A stretch of 64,000 bases of DNA from Streptomyces sp. RKAG293 (GCF_023701745.1 NZ_JAJOZB010000001.1:8851001-8915000); one strand, 5' to 3'. Positions 33,550 through 42,580 are shown, counted from the first letter of the stretch. Program-made: numbers and translations. Notes: a model not told the origin generated them from the letters alone.

Positions 33550-34635
33550 ATGGCCCAGCAGGTTCGTGGTGTGGTCGCCCGGGGGAAGGGTGCCCCGGTC
33601 AGTCTGGAAACGATCATCGTGCCGGACCCCGGGCCGGGCGAAGCCCTTGTGAGGATCCAGGCCTGCGGGGTCTGTCACACCGACCTGCACTACCGCGAGG
33701 GGGGCATCAACGACGACTTCCCGTTCCTCCTCGGCCATGAGGCGGCGGGCGTGGTCGAGTCCGTCGGCGACGGCGTGACCGATGTGGCTCCCGGCGACTT
33801 CGTGATCCTCAACTGGCGTGCGGTGTGCGGTCAGTGCCGTGCCTGCCGCCGTGGCCGCCCCTGGTACTGCTTCGACACCCACAATGCCGAGCAGAAGATG
33901 ACCCTGCTCGACGGCACAGAGCTGTCCCCGGCGCTGGGCATCGGCGCCTTCGCCGAGAAGACCCTCGTCCACGCCGGACAGTGCACCAAGGTCGACCCCG
34001 CGGTCTCCCCGGCCGTCGCCGGGCTGCTGGGCTGCGGTGTCATGGCCGGCATCGGCGCCGCGATCAACACCGGCAACGTCGGCCGCGGCGACTCGGTCGC
34101 CGTGATCGGCTGCGGCGGTGTCGGCGACGCCGCCATCGTGGGGGCCCGGCTGGCCGGCGCGGCGAGGATCATCGCGGTCGACGTCGACGACCGGAAGCTC
34201 GAGACCGCCAAGCGGATGGGCGCCACCCACACCGTGAACTCCAAGACCACCGACCCCGTCGAGGCCATCCGCGGGCTGACCGGCGGCAATGGCGCCGACG
34301 TCGTCATCGAGGCGGTCGGCAGGCCGGAGACGTACCGGCAGGCGTTCTACGCCCGCGACCTGGCCGGGACCGTCGTGCTGGTGGGTGTGCCCACGCCCGA
34401 GATGCAGCTGGAGCTGCCGCTGCTGGACGTCTTCGGGCGCGGGGGCGCGCTGAAGTCGTCCTGGTACGGCGACTGCCTGCCGTCCCGGGACTTCCCGATG
34501 CTCATCGACCTGCATCTGCAGGGCCGCCTCGACCTGGGCGCCTTCGTCACCGAGACGATCGCCCTGGAGGATGTCGAGAAGGCCTTCGACCGGATGCGCA
34601 GCGGTGACGTCCTGCGCTCGGTGGTGGTCTTCTGA
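33550..34635 (+). CDS. mscR: S-(hydroxymethyl)mycothiol dehydrogenase
   Basis: A 361-residue zinc alcohol dehydrogenase. The catalytic-zinc region is CGVCHTDLHY near residue 38, the structural-zinc cysteines are in CGQCRACRRGRPWYC near 96-110, and the nucleotide site is GCGGVGDAA near residue 194. This sequence type is the mycothiol-dependent formaldehyde dehydrogenase of actinomycetes. It oxidises the formaldehyde-mycothiol adduct with NAD. GAGGAG sits five bases before the ATG. The next gene starts on its last base, so the pair forms an operon. Placed next to a glycine-betaine demethylase, its natural job here is to remove the formaldehyde that enzyme releases. Confidence 0.88.
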   Translation: MAQQVRGVVARGKGAPVSLETIIVPDPGPGEALVRIQACGVCHTDLHYREGGINDDFPFLLGHEAAGVVESVGDGVTDVAPGDFVILNWRAVCGQCRACRRGRPWYCFDTHNAEQKMTLLDGTELSPALGIGAFAEKTLVHAGQCTKVDPAVSPAVAGLLGCGVMAGIGAAINTGNVGRGDSVAVIGCGGVGDAAIVGARLAGAARIIAVDVDDRKLETAKRMGATHTVNSKTTDPVEAIRGLTGGNGADVVIEAVGRPETYRQAFYARDLAGTVVLVGVPTPEMQLELPLLDVFGRGGALKSSWYGDCLPSRDFPMLIDLHLQGRLDLGAFVTETIALEDVEKAFDRMRSGDVLRSVVVF

Positions 34636-35276
34636 TGGTCGCCGCCTCCGCCGTGCGCATCGACCACCTCGTCACCAGCGGGACGTTCAGTCTCGACGGC
34701 GGCACCTGGGACGTCGACAACAACGTCTGGATCGTCGGCGACGACAGCGAGGCGATCGTCATCGACGCCGCGCATGACGCCGCCGCCATCGCCGCCGCCG
34801 TCGGGGACCGTACGCTGCGCGCGATCGTGTGCACGCACGCCCACAACGACCACATCGACGCGGCTCCCGCGCTGGCCGCGCTGACGGGTGCGCCGATCCT
34901 GCTGCATCCGGACGACCTCTCCCTGTGGAAGCAGGCCCACCCGGAGCGGTCTCCCGACGGTGAACTCGCCGACGGTCAGCAGCTGTCGGTGGCCGGGATC
35001 GAGCTGGCCGTCCTGCACACCCCGGGCCACGCGCCAGGTGCGGTGTGTCTGTACGCGCCCGCGCTGGGCACGGTGTTCACCGGCGACACGCTGTTCGCCG
35101 GCGGGCCGGGAGCCACGGGCCGCTCCTTCTCGGACTTTCCGACGATCATCGACTCCATCCGGGAGCGGTTGCTCACGCTGCCGCCCGGCACGGTCGTTCG
35201 TACCGGACACGGCGACGGGACGACCGTCGGAGCCGAGGCGCCGCAGCTCGACGAGTGGATCAAGCGAGGCCACTGA
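34635..35276 (+). CDS. MBL-fold hydrolase paired with formaldehyde dehydrogenase
   Basis: A 213-residue metallo-beta-lactamase-fold protein with the metal motif THAHNDHID near residue 67 and GHAPG near residue 133. Similar proteins follow mscR in many actinomycetes and are thought to hydrolyse formyl-mycothiol; that activity is inferred. The ATG overlaps the mscR stop by one base (TGATG). A strong terminator follows. Confidence 0.87.
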   Translation: MVAASAVRIDHLVTSGTFSLDGGTWDVDNNVWIVGDDSEAIVIDAAHDAAAIAAAVGDRTLRAIVCTHAHNDHIDAAPALAALTGAPILLHPDDLSLWKQAHPERSPDGELADGQQLSVAGIELAVLHTPGHAPGAVCLYAPALGTVFTGDTLFAGGPGATGRSFSDFPTIIDSIRERLLTLPPGTVVRTGHGDGTTVGAEAPQLDEWIKRGH

Positions 35277-35304
35277 CCGCCCCTGAACTGCCCGTTCGTA
35301 CGTC

Positions 35305-35333
35305 AACCGCCCCATGCTGTGGGGCGGTTTTCG
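35305..35333 (+). terminator. rho-independent terminator after mscR operon
   Basis: AACCGCCCCA pairs perfectly with TGGGGCGGTT across a five-base loop, followed by TTTTCG. A ten-pair stem with a short T tract. It separates the formaldehyde operon from the Rieske operon. Confidence 0.88.
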
Positions 35334-35371
35334 TGTCTCTTGACAGCGGCTGGGGGCGCCTCCAAACTGTT

Positions 35372-35407
35372 GTTGCGCTTCCCGCAATCAGTTTCGTTAT
35401 ACGCACC
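35372..35407. promoter_or_regulatory. two GTTGCG-N5-CGCAAC-type boxes before the Rieske ferredoxin operon
   Basis: Box 1, 35372-35388: G TTGCG CTTCC CGCAA T, perfect arms. Box 2, 35391-35407: G TTTCG TTATA CGCAC C, 8 of 10 arm bases matching. Box 2 ends nine bases before the start codon at 35416, fitting repression. Same motif as at 37042, 39065, 42564, 42705 and 48641. Confidence 0.7.
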
Positions 35408-35415
35408 GAGGTGTC

Positions 35416-35778
35416 ATGAAGATTCCCGTGTGCCGGCTCGCGGATCTGCCGCGAGGCGAGGCCTACCGGCTCGAAATCGACCCCCCTGTCTCGGTGTTCC
35501 ACACCGACGACGGTGAGGTCTTCGCCATCGACGACACGTGCACCCACCAGGACGCCTCACTCGCTGATGGCTGGCTGGAAGGGTGCGAGGTCGAATGTCC
35601 GCTGCACGCGTCGAAGTTCGATCTGCGCACCGGCGCGGTCGACACATCGCCCGCCAAGCGGCCCGTCCGTACGCACCAGGTCCTGGTCGAGGACGGCATG
35701 ATCTACGTCGAGCTGTCCCTGGCCGCGCCCAACCTCCCGCCCTGCGTCGGGGCCCGGCTCGCCCAGGGCTCCGCGTGA
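35416..35778 (+). CDS. Rieske-type ferredoxin
   Basis: A 120-residue Rieske [2Fe-2S] protein: CTHQD near residue 36 and CPLHASKFD near 55 supply the Cys/His ligands. The size and lack of other domains fit a ferredoxin of a three-component oxygenase. It overlaps the reductase gene by four bases (GTGA), and the oxygenase follows, so electrons should pass reductase, ferredoxin, oxygenase. Confidence 0.9.
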   Translation: MKIPVCRLADLPRGEAYRLEIDPPVSVFHTDDGEVFAIDDTCTHQDASLADGWLEGCEVECPLHASKFDLRTGAVDTSPAKRPVRTHQVLVEDGMIYVELSLAAPNLPPCVGARLAQGSA

Positions 35779-36986
35779 GAACCGTGGCCGTGGTGGGCGC
35801 CTCGCTCGCCGGCCTGTCGGCCGCCCGCTCCCTGCGCAAACAGGGGTACGACGGGCGGCTGGTCATCATCGGGGACGAACCCCACCGGCCCTACGACCGG
35901 CCCCCGCTGTCCAAGGACTTCCTCACCGGGGCCGTCGCCGAGGCCGACCTCGCCCTGGAGGCGGACGGCGAGGACCTGGCCGCCGAATGGCTGCTCGGCA
36001 CCCGTGCCACCGGCTTCGACCGCACCGAGCGACGGATACGACTCGCCGACGGCACAGCCGTCCGCGCGGACGGCTTCGTCATCGCCACCGGCGCCGCCGC
36101 CCGTACCCTGCCGGCCCGTGCGGGCGGTGCGAACATGGCCGGCATCCATACCCTGCGCACCCTGGACGACGCCCGTGCGCTGCGCGCCGACCTGGCCCGT
36201 GGCGGGCGCCTGGTCGTCATCGGCGGCGGTTTCATCGGTGCCGAGGTCGCCTCGACCGCGTACGCCCTCGGGCTGGACGTGACGGTCGTGGTGGTGGCGC
36301 CGACCCCGCTGGCCGGACCGCTCGGCGAGACGATGGGCGGCGTCGTGTCATCGCTCCACGCGGACCACGGCGTACGGCTGTTGTGCGGCGTCGGGGTCAA
36401 GGGGTTCAGCGGCGGCGAGCGCAGCGGGACGGGGGTCCCGACAGCCGAAGGCCGGGGGAGGGTGGAGGCGGTCCTCCTGGAGGACGGCCGCCGTCTGCCC
36501 GCCGACGTGGTCGTCGTCGGGGTGGGCGCCCAGCCGCATGTGGAATGGCTCGAGAGCTCCGGCATCGAGCTGGAGAACGGCGTCAAATGCGGTGCGGACG
36601 GCCGCACCGGTCTCGCCGGCGTCGTCGCGGTCGGCGACTGCGCCAACTGGTACGACCCCGCCGCCGGAATGCACCGCCGCGTCGAGCACTGGACCGGCGC
36701 CAAGGAACGCCCCGCCGTCGCCGTCGCCACCCTGCTGTCCGGTGGCGCCGGCCAGCCGGGTCCCGTCAGGCCGCCGTACTTCTGGTCGGACCAGTACGGC
36801 GTGCGGATCCAGTTCACGGGCCATGCGGCCGCGGCCGACAGCGTCACCGTCGAGGAAGGGGCGGCGGACGACCGCAGCTTCCTCGCGGTCTACCGCCGCG
36901 CCGGGGCTCCGGTCGCGGTGCTGGGCATGGACCAGCCCCGGCTGTTCACCCGCTGGCGCAAACAGCTGGCTGCCGCCGGGGCTTGA
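35775..36986 (+). CDS. FAD-dependent ferredoxin reductase
   Basis: A 403-residue reductase of the BphA4/putidaredoxin-reductase type. FAD motif VVGASLAGLSAARSLR at residue 5, RPPLSKDFL near residue 44, the NAD motif VIGGGFIGAEVAS near 150, and GDCANW near 290. It reduces the ferredoxin encoded just upstream, using NADH. Start is GTG 35775, inside the ferredoxin stop. A loop near residue 220 (SGTGVPTAEGRGR) is encoded by a repeat element also found in the ABC permease gene at 46381. It appears to be tolerated because the frame stays open. Confidence 0.9.
   Translation: MRTVAVVGASLAGLSAARSLRKQGYDGRLVIIGDEPHRPYDRPPLSKDFLTGAVAEADLALEADGEDLAAEWLLGTRATGFDRTERRIRLADGTAVRADGFVIATGAAARTLPARAGGANMAGIHTLRTLDDARALRADLARGGRLVVIGGGFIGAEVASTAYALGLDVTVVVVAPTPLAGPLGETMGGVVSSLHADHGVRLLCGVGVKGFSGGERSGTGVPTAEGRGRVEAVLLEDGRRLPADVVVVGVGAQPHVEWLESSGIELENGVKCGADGRTGLAGVVAVGDCANWYDPAAGMHRRVEHWTGAKERPAVAVATLLSGGAGQPGPVRPPYFWSDQYGVRIQFTGHAAAADSVTVEEGAADDRSFLAVYRRAGAPVAVLGMDQPRLFTRWRKQLAAAGA
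36414..36465 (+). repeat. short repeat element inside the ferredoxin reductase gene, copy 1
   Basis: Shares the core GACGGGGGTCCC and GCCGAAGGCCGGGGGAGGG with 46381-46429. Translated in frame as GERSGTGVPTAEGRGR. It looks like a small dispersed Streptomyces repeat. Confidence 0.7.
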
Positions 36987-37014
36987 CAGCGGGGGCCACG
37001 CGCCACATTCTGCC

Positions 37015-37058
37015 CGCAAGAAGTTGCGCCATCCACGTCAGGTTGCACATCACACAAC
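37015..37058. promoter_or_regulatory. TTGCG boxes before the Rieske oxygenase gene
   Basis: An outward pair CGCAA-GAAG-TTGCG (37015-37028) and a degenerate inward box G TTGCA CATCA CACAA C (37042-37058) lie just upstream of the GTG start at 37078. Related to the palindrome found through the choline/betaine island. Confidence 0.5.
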
Positions 37059-37077
37059 ATCCCCGGGGAGTGCCCAC

Positions 37078-38214
37078 GTGACATCGACCAGCCTGCCGGA
37101 CAGCCTGATCGCCACCCTCCCCGGCTCCTGCTACACCGATCCGGAGGTCTTCGCCCAGGAGCAGGAGCGCATCTTCGAAACGATGTGGTTCTGCGTCGCG
37201 CGCGCTTCCGAACTCGCCAGGCCCGGCGCCTTCCGGACCGTCGAGGTGGGCCGTGAGAGCATCCTCGTCACCCGCTCCCGCGACAACGCGATCCGCGCCT
37301 TCTTCAACGTCTGCCGGCACCGTGGTGCAAAGCTCCGCACCGAGGAGTCGGGCGAGGTCAGCCGGGCCTTCCAGTGCCCTTACCACGCCTGGACGTACGA
37401 CCTCACGGGCAAGCTGATCGCCGCCCCCAACCTCACCAAGATGCCGGACGTCGGCCGTACCGAGTACGGCCTGGTGGGTGTGCACGTCCGGGAATGGCTC
37501 GGCTACGTCTGGGTGTGCCTGGCCGAGGAGCCGCCCTCCTTCGAGGAGCAGGTCATCGGCGCGGTCGTGGAGCGGCTGGGCGATGTGGAGCCGATCGAGC
37601 ACTACGACATCGACAATCTCGCGGTCGGCAAGCGGATCGTCTACGACGTCAAGGCGAACTGGAAGCTCATCATCGAGAACTTCATGGAGTGCTACCACTG
37701 CGCGACGATCCACCCCGAACTCACCGAGGTCCTACCGGAGTTCGCCGACGGCTACGCCGCCCAGTACTACGTCGGCCACGGCGCCGAGTTCGGCTCGGAC
37801 ATCCAGGGCTTCACAGTCGACGGCACCGAAGGCCTGGACCGGATACCGGGTGTGTCCCCCGACCAGGACCGCCGCTACTACGCGATCACCGTCCAGCCGC
37901 AGGTCTTCATCAACCTCGTGCCGGACCATGTCATCTTCCACCGGATGTACCCCGTCGCCGCCGACCGCACGATCGTCGAGTGCGACTGGCTCTACCTCAA
38001 GGACGTCGTGGACAGCGGCAGGGACGTCAGCCGCTCCGTCGAGCTCTTCGACCGCGTCAACCGGCAGGACTTCGACGCCTGCGAGCGCTGCCAGCCCGCC
38101 ATGAGCTCCCGCCTGTACGCCAAGGGCGGCGTCCTGGTCCCCAGCGAGCACCACATCGGCGCCTTCCACGAGTGGGTCCAGGAGCGGCTGGGGGCGGCTC
38201 CTCAGCCGAGGTAG
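37078..38214 (+). CDS. Rieske oxygenase, probable glycine betaine demethylase
   Basis: A 378-residue Rieske non-haem iron oxygenase. Cluster ligands are C79, H81, C100 and H103. Iron ligands H207 and H212 are in ECYHCATIH. The bridging residue is Glu204 rather than the usual Asp; Glu at this place is known from carnitine oxygenase CntA and related quaternary-ammonium oxygenases. Together with choline, betaine, dimethylglycine and sarcosine genes around it, the likely reaction is glycine betaine to dimethylglycine plus formaldehyde (GbcA-like role). The GTG at 37078 has GGGGAG about seven bases upstream. Its last 13 bases overlap the convergent IclR gene. Stachydrine or carnitine are alternative substrates. 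Confidence 0.88.
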   Translation: MTSTSLPDSLIATLPGSCYTDPEVFAQEQERIFETMWFCVARASELARPGAFRTVEVGRESILVTRSRDNAIRAFFNVCRHRGAKLRTEESGEVSRAFQCPYHAWTYDLTGKLIAAPNLTKMPDVGRTEYGLVGVHVREWLGYVWVCLAEEPPSFEEQVIGAVVERLGDVEPIEHYDIDNLAVGKRIVYDVKANWKLIIENFMECYHCATIHPELTEVLPEFADGYAAQYYVGHGAEFGSDIQGFTVDGTEGLDRIPGVSPDQDRRYYAITVQPQVFINLVPDHVIFHRMYPVAADRTIVECDWLYLKDVVDSGRDVSRSVELFDRVNRQDFDACERCQPAMSSRLYAKGGVLVPSEHHIGAFHEWVQERLGAAPQPR

Positions 38215-38999
38215 CCCATGCGGTGGCTGATCTCCGCGGCTCCCCTGATCAGTGCCGGTGCCAGCTCGTGCATCCGCTCCTCGGTGAAGCGGTAGGACGG
38301 CCCGGACACGGTGACCGCCGCGATGACCTCGCCGTCGCGGGAGCGGACGGGCGCGGCCATGGCGTGCAGGCCTACCTCCAGCTCCTCCAGGGTCCAGGCG
38401 TAGCCGCGCTCCCGGGCCTCGGCGAGGTTCTTCTCCAGCTTGGTCTTCGAGGTCAGGGTGCGCGGCGTGAGCTTCTCCAGGCCCGCCTCCACGAGCAGCT
38501 CGGCCCGTTCGCCGGCGGGCAGGTGGGCCAGCAGGATCTTGCCGCTGGACGTGGCGTGCAGCGGGGTCAGCTGGCCGACCCAGTTGTGCGCGCTGACGGC
38601 GGCCGGGCCGCGCACCTGGAAGAGGTTGATCGCGAACTGCTTCTCCATGACCGCGATGTTGACGGTCTCCTCGAGCTCCTCGGCGAGCCGTTCACAGACC
38701 GGGCGTCCCTGCTGGGTGATGTCGATCCGTCCGGTGACCGCGCCGGCCAGCCGGACGATCCCGAAACCGAGCCGGTATTTGCCGCGCTCGGCGGCCTGCT
38801 CCACCAGGCCGCGCGCCTCCAGGGCGCCCAGCAGCCGGAACGCGGTCGACTTGTGCACGTCGATCTCCGCGGCCACTTCGCTCACACCGGCCTCGCCGCG
38901 CTGAGCCAGGATCTCCAGGACGCTGATCGCGCGGTCGACGGACTGGACGCCGCCGGTCTGCGGTCCGGCTGTTTCGTTATCTGCGCTGAAGTTGCCCAT
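38202..38999 (-). CDS. IclR-family regulator, probable controller of the betaine island
   Basis: A 265-residue IclR protein. Winged HTH near residues 22-80 (QSVDRAISVLEILA, then HKSTAFRLLGALE), followed by the IclR effector domain (LHATSSGKILLAHL; YAWTLEELEVGLHAMAAPV). The ATG at 38999 is chosen because the conserved HTH follows closely. It is divergent from betA, with a perfect 17-bp palindrome between them, and variants of that palindrome occur before several other units of the island. It is the only regulator inside the island, so it is the natural candidate to bind them. The effector is probably choline, betaine or a downstream metabolite. Confidence 0.88.
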   Translation of the reverse strand: MGNFSADNETAGPQTGGVQSVDRAISVLEILAQRGEAGVSEVAAEIDVHKSTAFRLLGALEARGLVEQAAERGKYRLGFGIVRLAGAVTGRIDITQQGRPVCERLAEELEETVNIAVMEKQFAINLFQVRGPAAVSAHNWVGQLTPLHATSSGKILLAHLPAGERAELLVEAGLEKLTPRTLTSKTKLEKNLAEARERGYAWTLEELEVGLHAMAAPVRSRDGEVIAAVTVSGPSYRFTEERMHELAPALIRGAAEISHRMGYLG

Positions 39000-39064
39000 A
39001 GCGGAACTATACGCGCGGTAAACAACGGCCCGGAGGAAGTGAAAGGGGAACCGCGACCCGCCAA

Positions 39065-39081
39065 GTTGCGTGGCACGCAAC
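39065..39081. promoter_or_regulatory. perfect palindrome GTTGCGTGGCACGCAAC in the iclR/betA gap
   Basis: Eight-base arms around a single central G, fully self-complementary. It lies between the divergent IclR and choline dehydrogenase genes, the best copy of the box that recurs through the island. Likely autoregulatory operator. Confidence 0.75.
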
Positions 39082-39150
39082 CTAGTGCGTATGGCGGTAC
39101 TCGTACTAGCATGCCTCGCGTATCGACGGCGCGAGCGAGACGAGACAGCC

Positions 39151-40809
39151 ATGGCTCCCTTGCAGTACGACTTCGTCATCGTCGGCGGAGGCTCGGCCGG
39201 CAGCGCGCTGGCCAACCGGCTCTCCGCCGATCCGGCCAACCGCGTGCTGGTGCTCGAAGCCGGCCGCTCCGACTACCCCTGGGACATCTTCATCCAGATG
39301 CCCGCCGCCCTCACGTTCCCCATCGGCAGCCGCTTCTACGACTGGAAGTACGAGTCGGAACCCGAGCCCCACATGGGCGGCCGCCGCGTCTACCACGCAC
39401 GCGGCAAGGTCCTCGGCGGCTCCAGCAGCATCAACGGCATGATCTTCCAGCGCGGCAACCCCCTGGACTACGAGCGCTGGGCCGCCGACCCGGGGATGGA
39501 GAAGTGGGACTACTCCCACTGTCTGCCCTACTTCCAGCGCATGGAGAACTGCCTGGCCGCCGACCAGGACGATGAGTTCCGTGGTCACGACGGCCCGCTC
39601 GTCCTCGAGCGCGGACCCGCCTCCAGCCCGCTGTTCCCCGCGTTCCTCGCGTCCGTCCAGGAAGCCGGCTACCCGCTCACGGACGACGTCAACGGCTACC
39701 GCCAGGAGGGCTTCGCCGCCTTCGACCGCAACGTCCACCGGGGCCGTCGGCTGTCCGCCGCCAAGGCCTATCTGCACCCCGTCATGAAGCGGCCCAACCT
39801 CACGGTCATGACCCGGGCGCTCGTCACCCGTGTCCTGTTCGAGGGCAAGCGCGCGGTCGGCGTGGAGTACCAGCGCGGTCGCGGCAAGCCGCAGCAGGTA
39901 CGGGCCGGCGAGGTCATCCTGTGCGGCGGTGCCATCAACTCACCCCAGCTGCTGCAGCTCTCCGGTGTCGGCAAGGCGGAGGAGCTGCGCGAACTCGGCA
40001 TCGACGTCGTCCACGATCTGCCGGGCGTCGGCGAGAACATGCAGGACCACCTCGAGGTCTACGTCCAGTACGCGTGCAAGCAGCCGGTCTCCATGCAGCC
40101 GTACATGAAGAAGTGGCGCTACCCCTTCATCGGTCTGCAGTGGCTGTTCCGCAAGGGCCCGGCCGCCACCAACCACTTCGAGGCGGGGGGCTTCGCCCGC
40201 AGCAACGAGGACGTCGCCTACCCCAACCTGATGTTCCACTTCCTGCCGATCGCGGTCCGGTACGACGGTTCCGCGCCGGCGGGCGGGCACGGCTACCAGG
40301 TGCACGTCGGGCCCATGTACTCCGACGCCATCGGTTCGGTGAAGATCAAGAGCAGCGACCCGCGCGAGCATCCGGCGCTCCGCTTCAACTACCTGTCGAC
40401 CGAACAGGACCGGCGGGAGTGGGTCGAGGCGATCCGGGTGGCCCGCAAGCTGCTCAACCAGCCCGCCATGGAGCCGTACAACGCCGGGGAGGTCTCGCCC
40501 GGGCCGTCGGTCGCGACGGACGAGGAGATCCTGGACTGGGTCGCCAAGGAGGGCGAGACGGCCCTGCATCCGTCCTGCACGTGCAAGATGGGGACCGATG
40601 ACATGGCGGTCGTGGACCCGGACAGCCTGCGGGTGCACGGCGTCCAGGGACTGCGCGTCGTGGACGCGTCCGTCATGCCCTACGTCACCAACGGCAACAT
40701 CTACGCCCCCACGATGATGATCGCCGAAAGGGCCGCCGACCTCATCCTCGGCAAGGACCCCCTGCCGCCCTCCAAGGCGGCGTACTACCGCCACCGCGAC
40801 CCGCGGTGA
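39151..40809 (+). CDS. betA: choline dehydrogenase (GMC oxidoreductase)
   Basis: A 552-residue GMC flavoprotein. FAD motif VGGGSAGSALANRL near residue 13, GMC signature 1 GKVLGGSSSINGM near residue 83, signature 2 GAINSPQLLQLSG near residue 258, and catalytic His in HPSCTCKMG near 472. It oxidises choline to betaine aldehyde, the first step before betB. Start ATG 39151; earlier in-frame starts would include the palindrome region. It overlaps the next gene by four bases (GTGA). Other alcohols are possible substrates for the family, but the context favours choline. Confidence 0.88.
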   Translation: MAPLQYDFVIVGGGSAGSALANRLSADPANRVLVLEAGRSDYPWDIFIQMPAALTFPIGSRFYDWKYESEPEPHMGGRRVYHARGKVLGGSSSINGMIFQRGNPLDYERWAADPGMEKWDYSHCLPYFQRMENCLAADQDDEFRGHDGPLVLERGPASSPLFPAFLASVQEAGYPLTDDVNGYRQEGFAAFDRNVHRGRRLSAAKAYLHPVMKRPNLTVMTRALVTRVLFEGKRAVGVEYQRGRGKPQQVRAGEVILCGGAINSPQLLQLSGVGKAEELRELGIDVVHDLPGVGENMQDHLEVYVQYACKQPVSMQPYMKKWRYPFIGLQWLFRKGPAATNHFEAGGFARSNEDVAYPNLMFHFLPIAVRYDGSAPAGGHGYQVHVGPMYSDAIGSVKIKSSDPREHPALRFNYLSTEQDRREWVEAIRVARKLLNQPAMEPYNAGEVSPGPSVATDEEILDWVAKEGETALHPSCTCKMGTDDMAVVDPDSLRVHGVQGLRVVDASVMPYVTNGNIYAPTMMIAERAADLILGKDPLPPSKAAYYRHRDPR

Positions 40810-41627
40810 GGACCCTGCTGGAGCGGGTCCGCTACGAGGTCCTGCCGGCCGGCCCCACCGAGGACCAGGTCCTCGCCCATGTCCCGCGCGACGTGGTGAT
40901 CACCGTCACCGCGTCGCCGGTCAAGGGCCTCGACCCCACCCTGGACCTCACCGTCCGGCTCGCGGGCCAGGGCTACCGCGTCGTCCCGCACGTGCCCGCA
41001 CGCCTCCTGCGCGACGGTGCGCACGTCGCGGAGATCGCCGACCGGCTCCGGGCCGCCGGCGTCGAGGACGTCTTCGTCCCGGCCGGCGACGCGAACCCCT
41101 CGGCGGGTGCGTACGAGGGGGCCCTGCCCGTGCTGCGGCAGTTGAGCGAGCTGGGCAGCCCCTTCCGCCATGTCGGCATCACCGGCTATCCCGAGCGACA
41201 TCCCCTGATCGACGACGACATCACCATCCAGGCCATGTGGGAGAAGCACGTCCACGCCACGTACATCGTCAGCAACCTGTGCTTCGACCCGCAGGTCCTG
41301 GGGGAGTGGGTCGGCCGTATCCGGCGGCGCGGCGTCGCGCTCCCGGTGCATGTGGGGGTGGCCGGGCCGGTCGAGCGTACGAAGCTGCTCGCCATGGCCA
41401 CCAAGATCGGCGTGGGCGAGTCGACGCGCTTCCTGGCCCGGCACGCCTCGTGGTTCGTCCGGCTCTCCGCGCCCGGCGGCTACTCGCCGGAGCGGTTCCT
41501 CACGCGCACGGCGCCCGCGCTGACGGCTCCGTCAGCGGCGGTGGCGGGGCTGCACGTCTTCACGTTCAACCAGATCGCCGAGACCGAGCGCTGGCGCCGC
41601 GCGATGCTCGAGCGCGCCGACGGCTGA
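40806..41627 (+). CDS. methylenetetrahydrofolate reductase-like protein
   Basis: A 273-residue TIM-barrel protein resembling 5,10-methylene-THF reductase: VTASPVKGLD, the conserved HVPARLL strand, FVPAGDANPS and HVGITGYPERHP are in family order. Coupled to betA by a GTGA overlap. The demethylation steps encoded nearby produce 5,10-methylene-THF, so this enzyme may turn part of it into methyl-THF. It is short of other MTHFR sequences only at the ends. Confidence 0.82.
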   Translation: MRTLLERVRYEVLPAGPTEDQVLAHVPRDVVITVTASPVKGLDPTLDLTVRLAGQGYRVVPHVPARLLRDGAHVAEIADRLRAAGVEDVFVPAGDANPSAGAYEGALPVLRQLSELGSPFRHVGITGYPERHPLIDDDITIQAMWEKHVHATYIVSNLCFDPQVLGEWVGRIRRRGVALPVHVGVAGPVERTKLLAMATKIGVGESTRFLARHASWFVRLSAPGGYSPERFLTRTAPALTAPSAAVAGLHVFTFNQIAETERWRRAMLERADG

Positions 41628-41676
41628 TGCCCTCCCCTCCCTGGGAGAGGGTGCCGGCGCGCGCGTACGACCTGCG

Positions 41677-42549
41677 TCAGCGGAAGACCACCGTGCGGTT
41701 CCCGTCGATCATGACGCGGTTCTCGCTGTGCCACTTCACCGCGTGCGCGAGTACCTGCGCCTCGACATCGCGGCCCACCGTCACCAGCTCCTCCGGGTCG
41801 AGCGAGTGGTCGACGCGGACCACGTCCTGCTCGATGATCTGCCCTTCGTCGAGTTCCGGGGTGACGTAGTGCGCGGTCGCCCCGACCAGCTTGACCCCGC
41901 GGTCGTACGCCTGGTTGTAGGGGCGCGCGCCCTTGAAGCTCGGGAGGAAGGAGTGGTGGATGTTGATCGCCCGCCCCTCCAACTGCTTGCACAGGTCATC
42001 GGAGAGGACCTGCATGTAGCGGGCCAGCACCACCAGCTCGATGTCGAGCTCGCGCACCAGCTCCAGCAGCCGCGCCTCCGCCTCGGCCTTGGTCTCCCGC
42101 GTCACCGGCACGTGAAGGAACGGCACGCCGTACGTCTCCGCGAGCCCTTCGAACTCCCGGTGATTGGAGACGATCGCCGGGATCTCGATGTTGAGGGCGC
42201 CGGTCCGCTGCCGGAAGAGCAGGTCGTTGAGGCAGTGCCCGAACTTGGACACCATGATCAGCGTGCGGGTCGGGGTGCTCGCGTCCCGCAGCGTCCACCG
42301 GATCCCGTACGCCTCGGCGACCGGGCCGAATCGGCAACGCAGAGTTTCCAGACCGGTGTCCGGATCGGAAATGTCGAAGTGGACCCTCATGAAGTACCGG
42401 CCCTTGAGCCGCTCGTCGAACTGCTGGCTCTGCAGGATGTTGCCGGAGTTCCGTACGAGGAAGCCGCTCACCGCATGGACGATGCCGGCCCGGTCCGGGC
42501 ACGCGAGCGTGAGGACGTACTCGTGGCCGGGTTGGGGGCGAGGGGACAT
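41677..42549 (-). CDS. purU: formyltetrahydrofolate deformylase
   Basis: A 290-residue PurU: N-terminal ACT domain (YVLTLACPDRAGIVHAVSG) then a formyltransferase-fold domain with VSNH near residue 130, HHSFLPSFKGA near residue 219, and the catalytic Asp in ELDEGQIIEQD. It hydrolyses 10-formyl-THF to formate and THF, so it recharges folate during methyl-group catabolism. ATG 42549 has GGAGG six bases upstream. Leftward; divergent from betB, with TTGCG-type boxes at 42564 and 42705 between them. Confidence 0.92.
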   Translation of the reverse strand: MSPRPQPGHEYVLTLACPDRAGIVHAVSGFLVRNSGNILQSQQFDERLKGRYFMRVHFDISDPDTGLETLRCRFGPVAEAYGIRWTLRDASTPTRTLIMVSKFGHCLNDLLFRQRTGALNIEIPAIVSNHREFEGLAETYGVPFLHVPVTRETKAEAEARLLELVRELDIELVVLARYMQVLSDDLCKQLEGRAINIHHSFLPSFKGARPYNQAYDRGVKLVGATAHYVTPELDEGQIIEQDVVRVDHSLDPEELVTVGRDVEAQVLAHAVKWHSENRVMIDGNRTVVFR

Positions 42550-42563
42550 TGACGACCTCCGCT

Positions 42564-42580
42564 GGTGCGTAATGAGCAAC
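42564..42580. promoter_or_regulatory. GTTGCG-N5-CGCAAC-type box before purU
   Basis: G GTGCG TAATG AGCAA C, 8 of 10 arm bases matching the consensus, with both flanking G and C kept. It is 15 bp upstream of the purU start. Confidence 0.55.
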
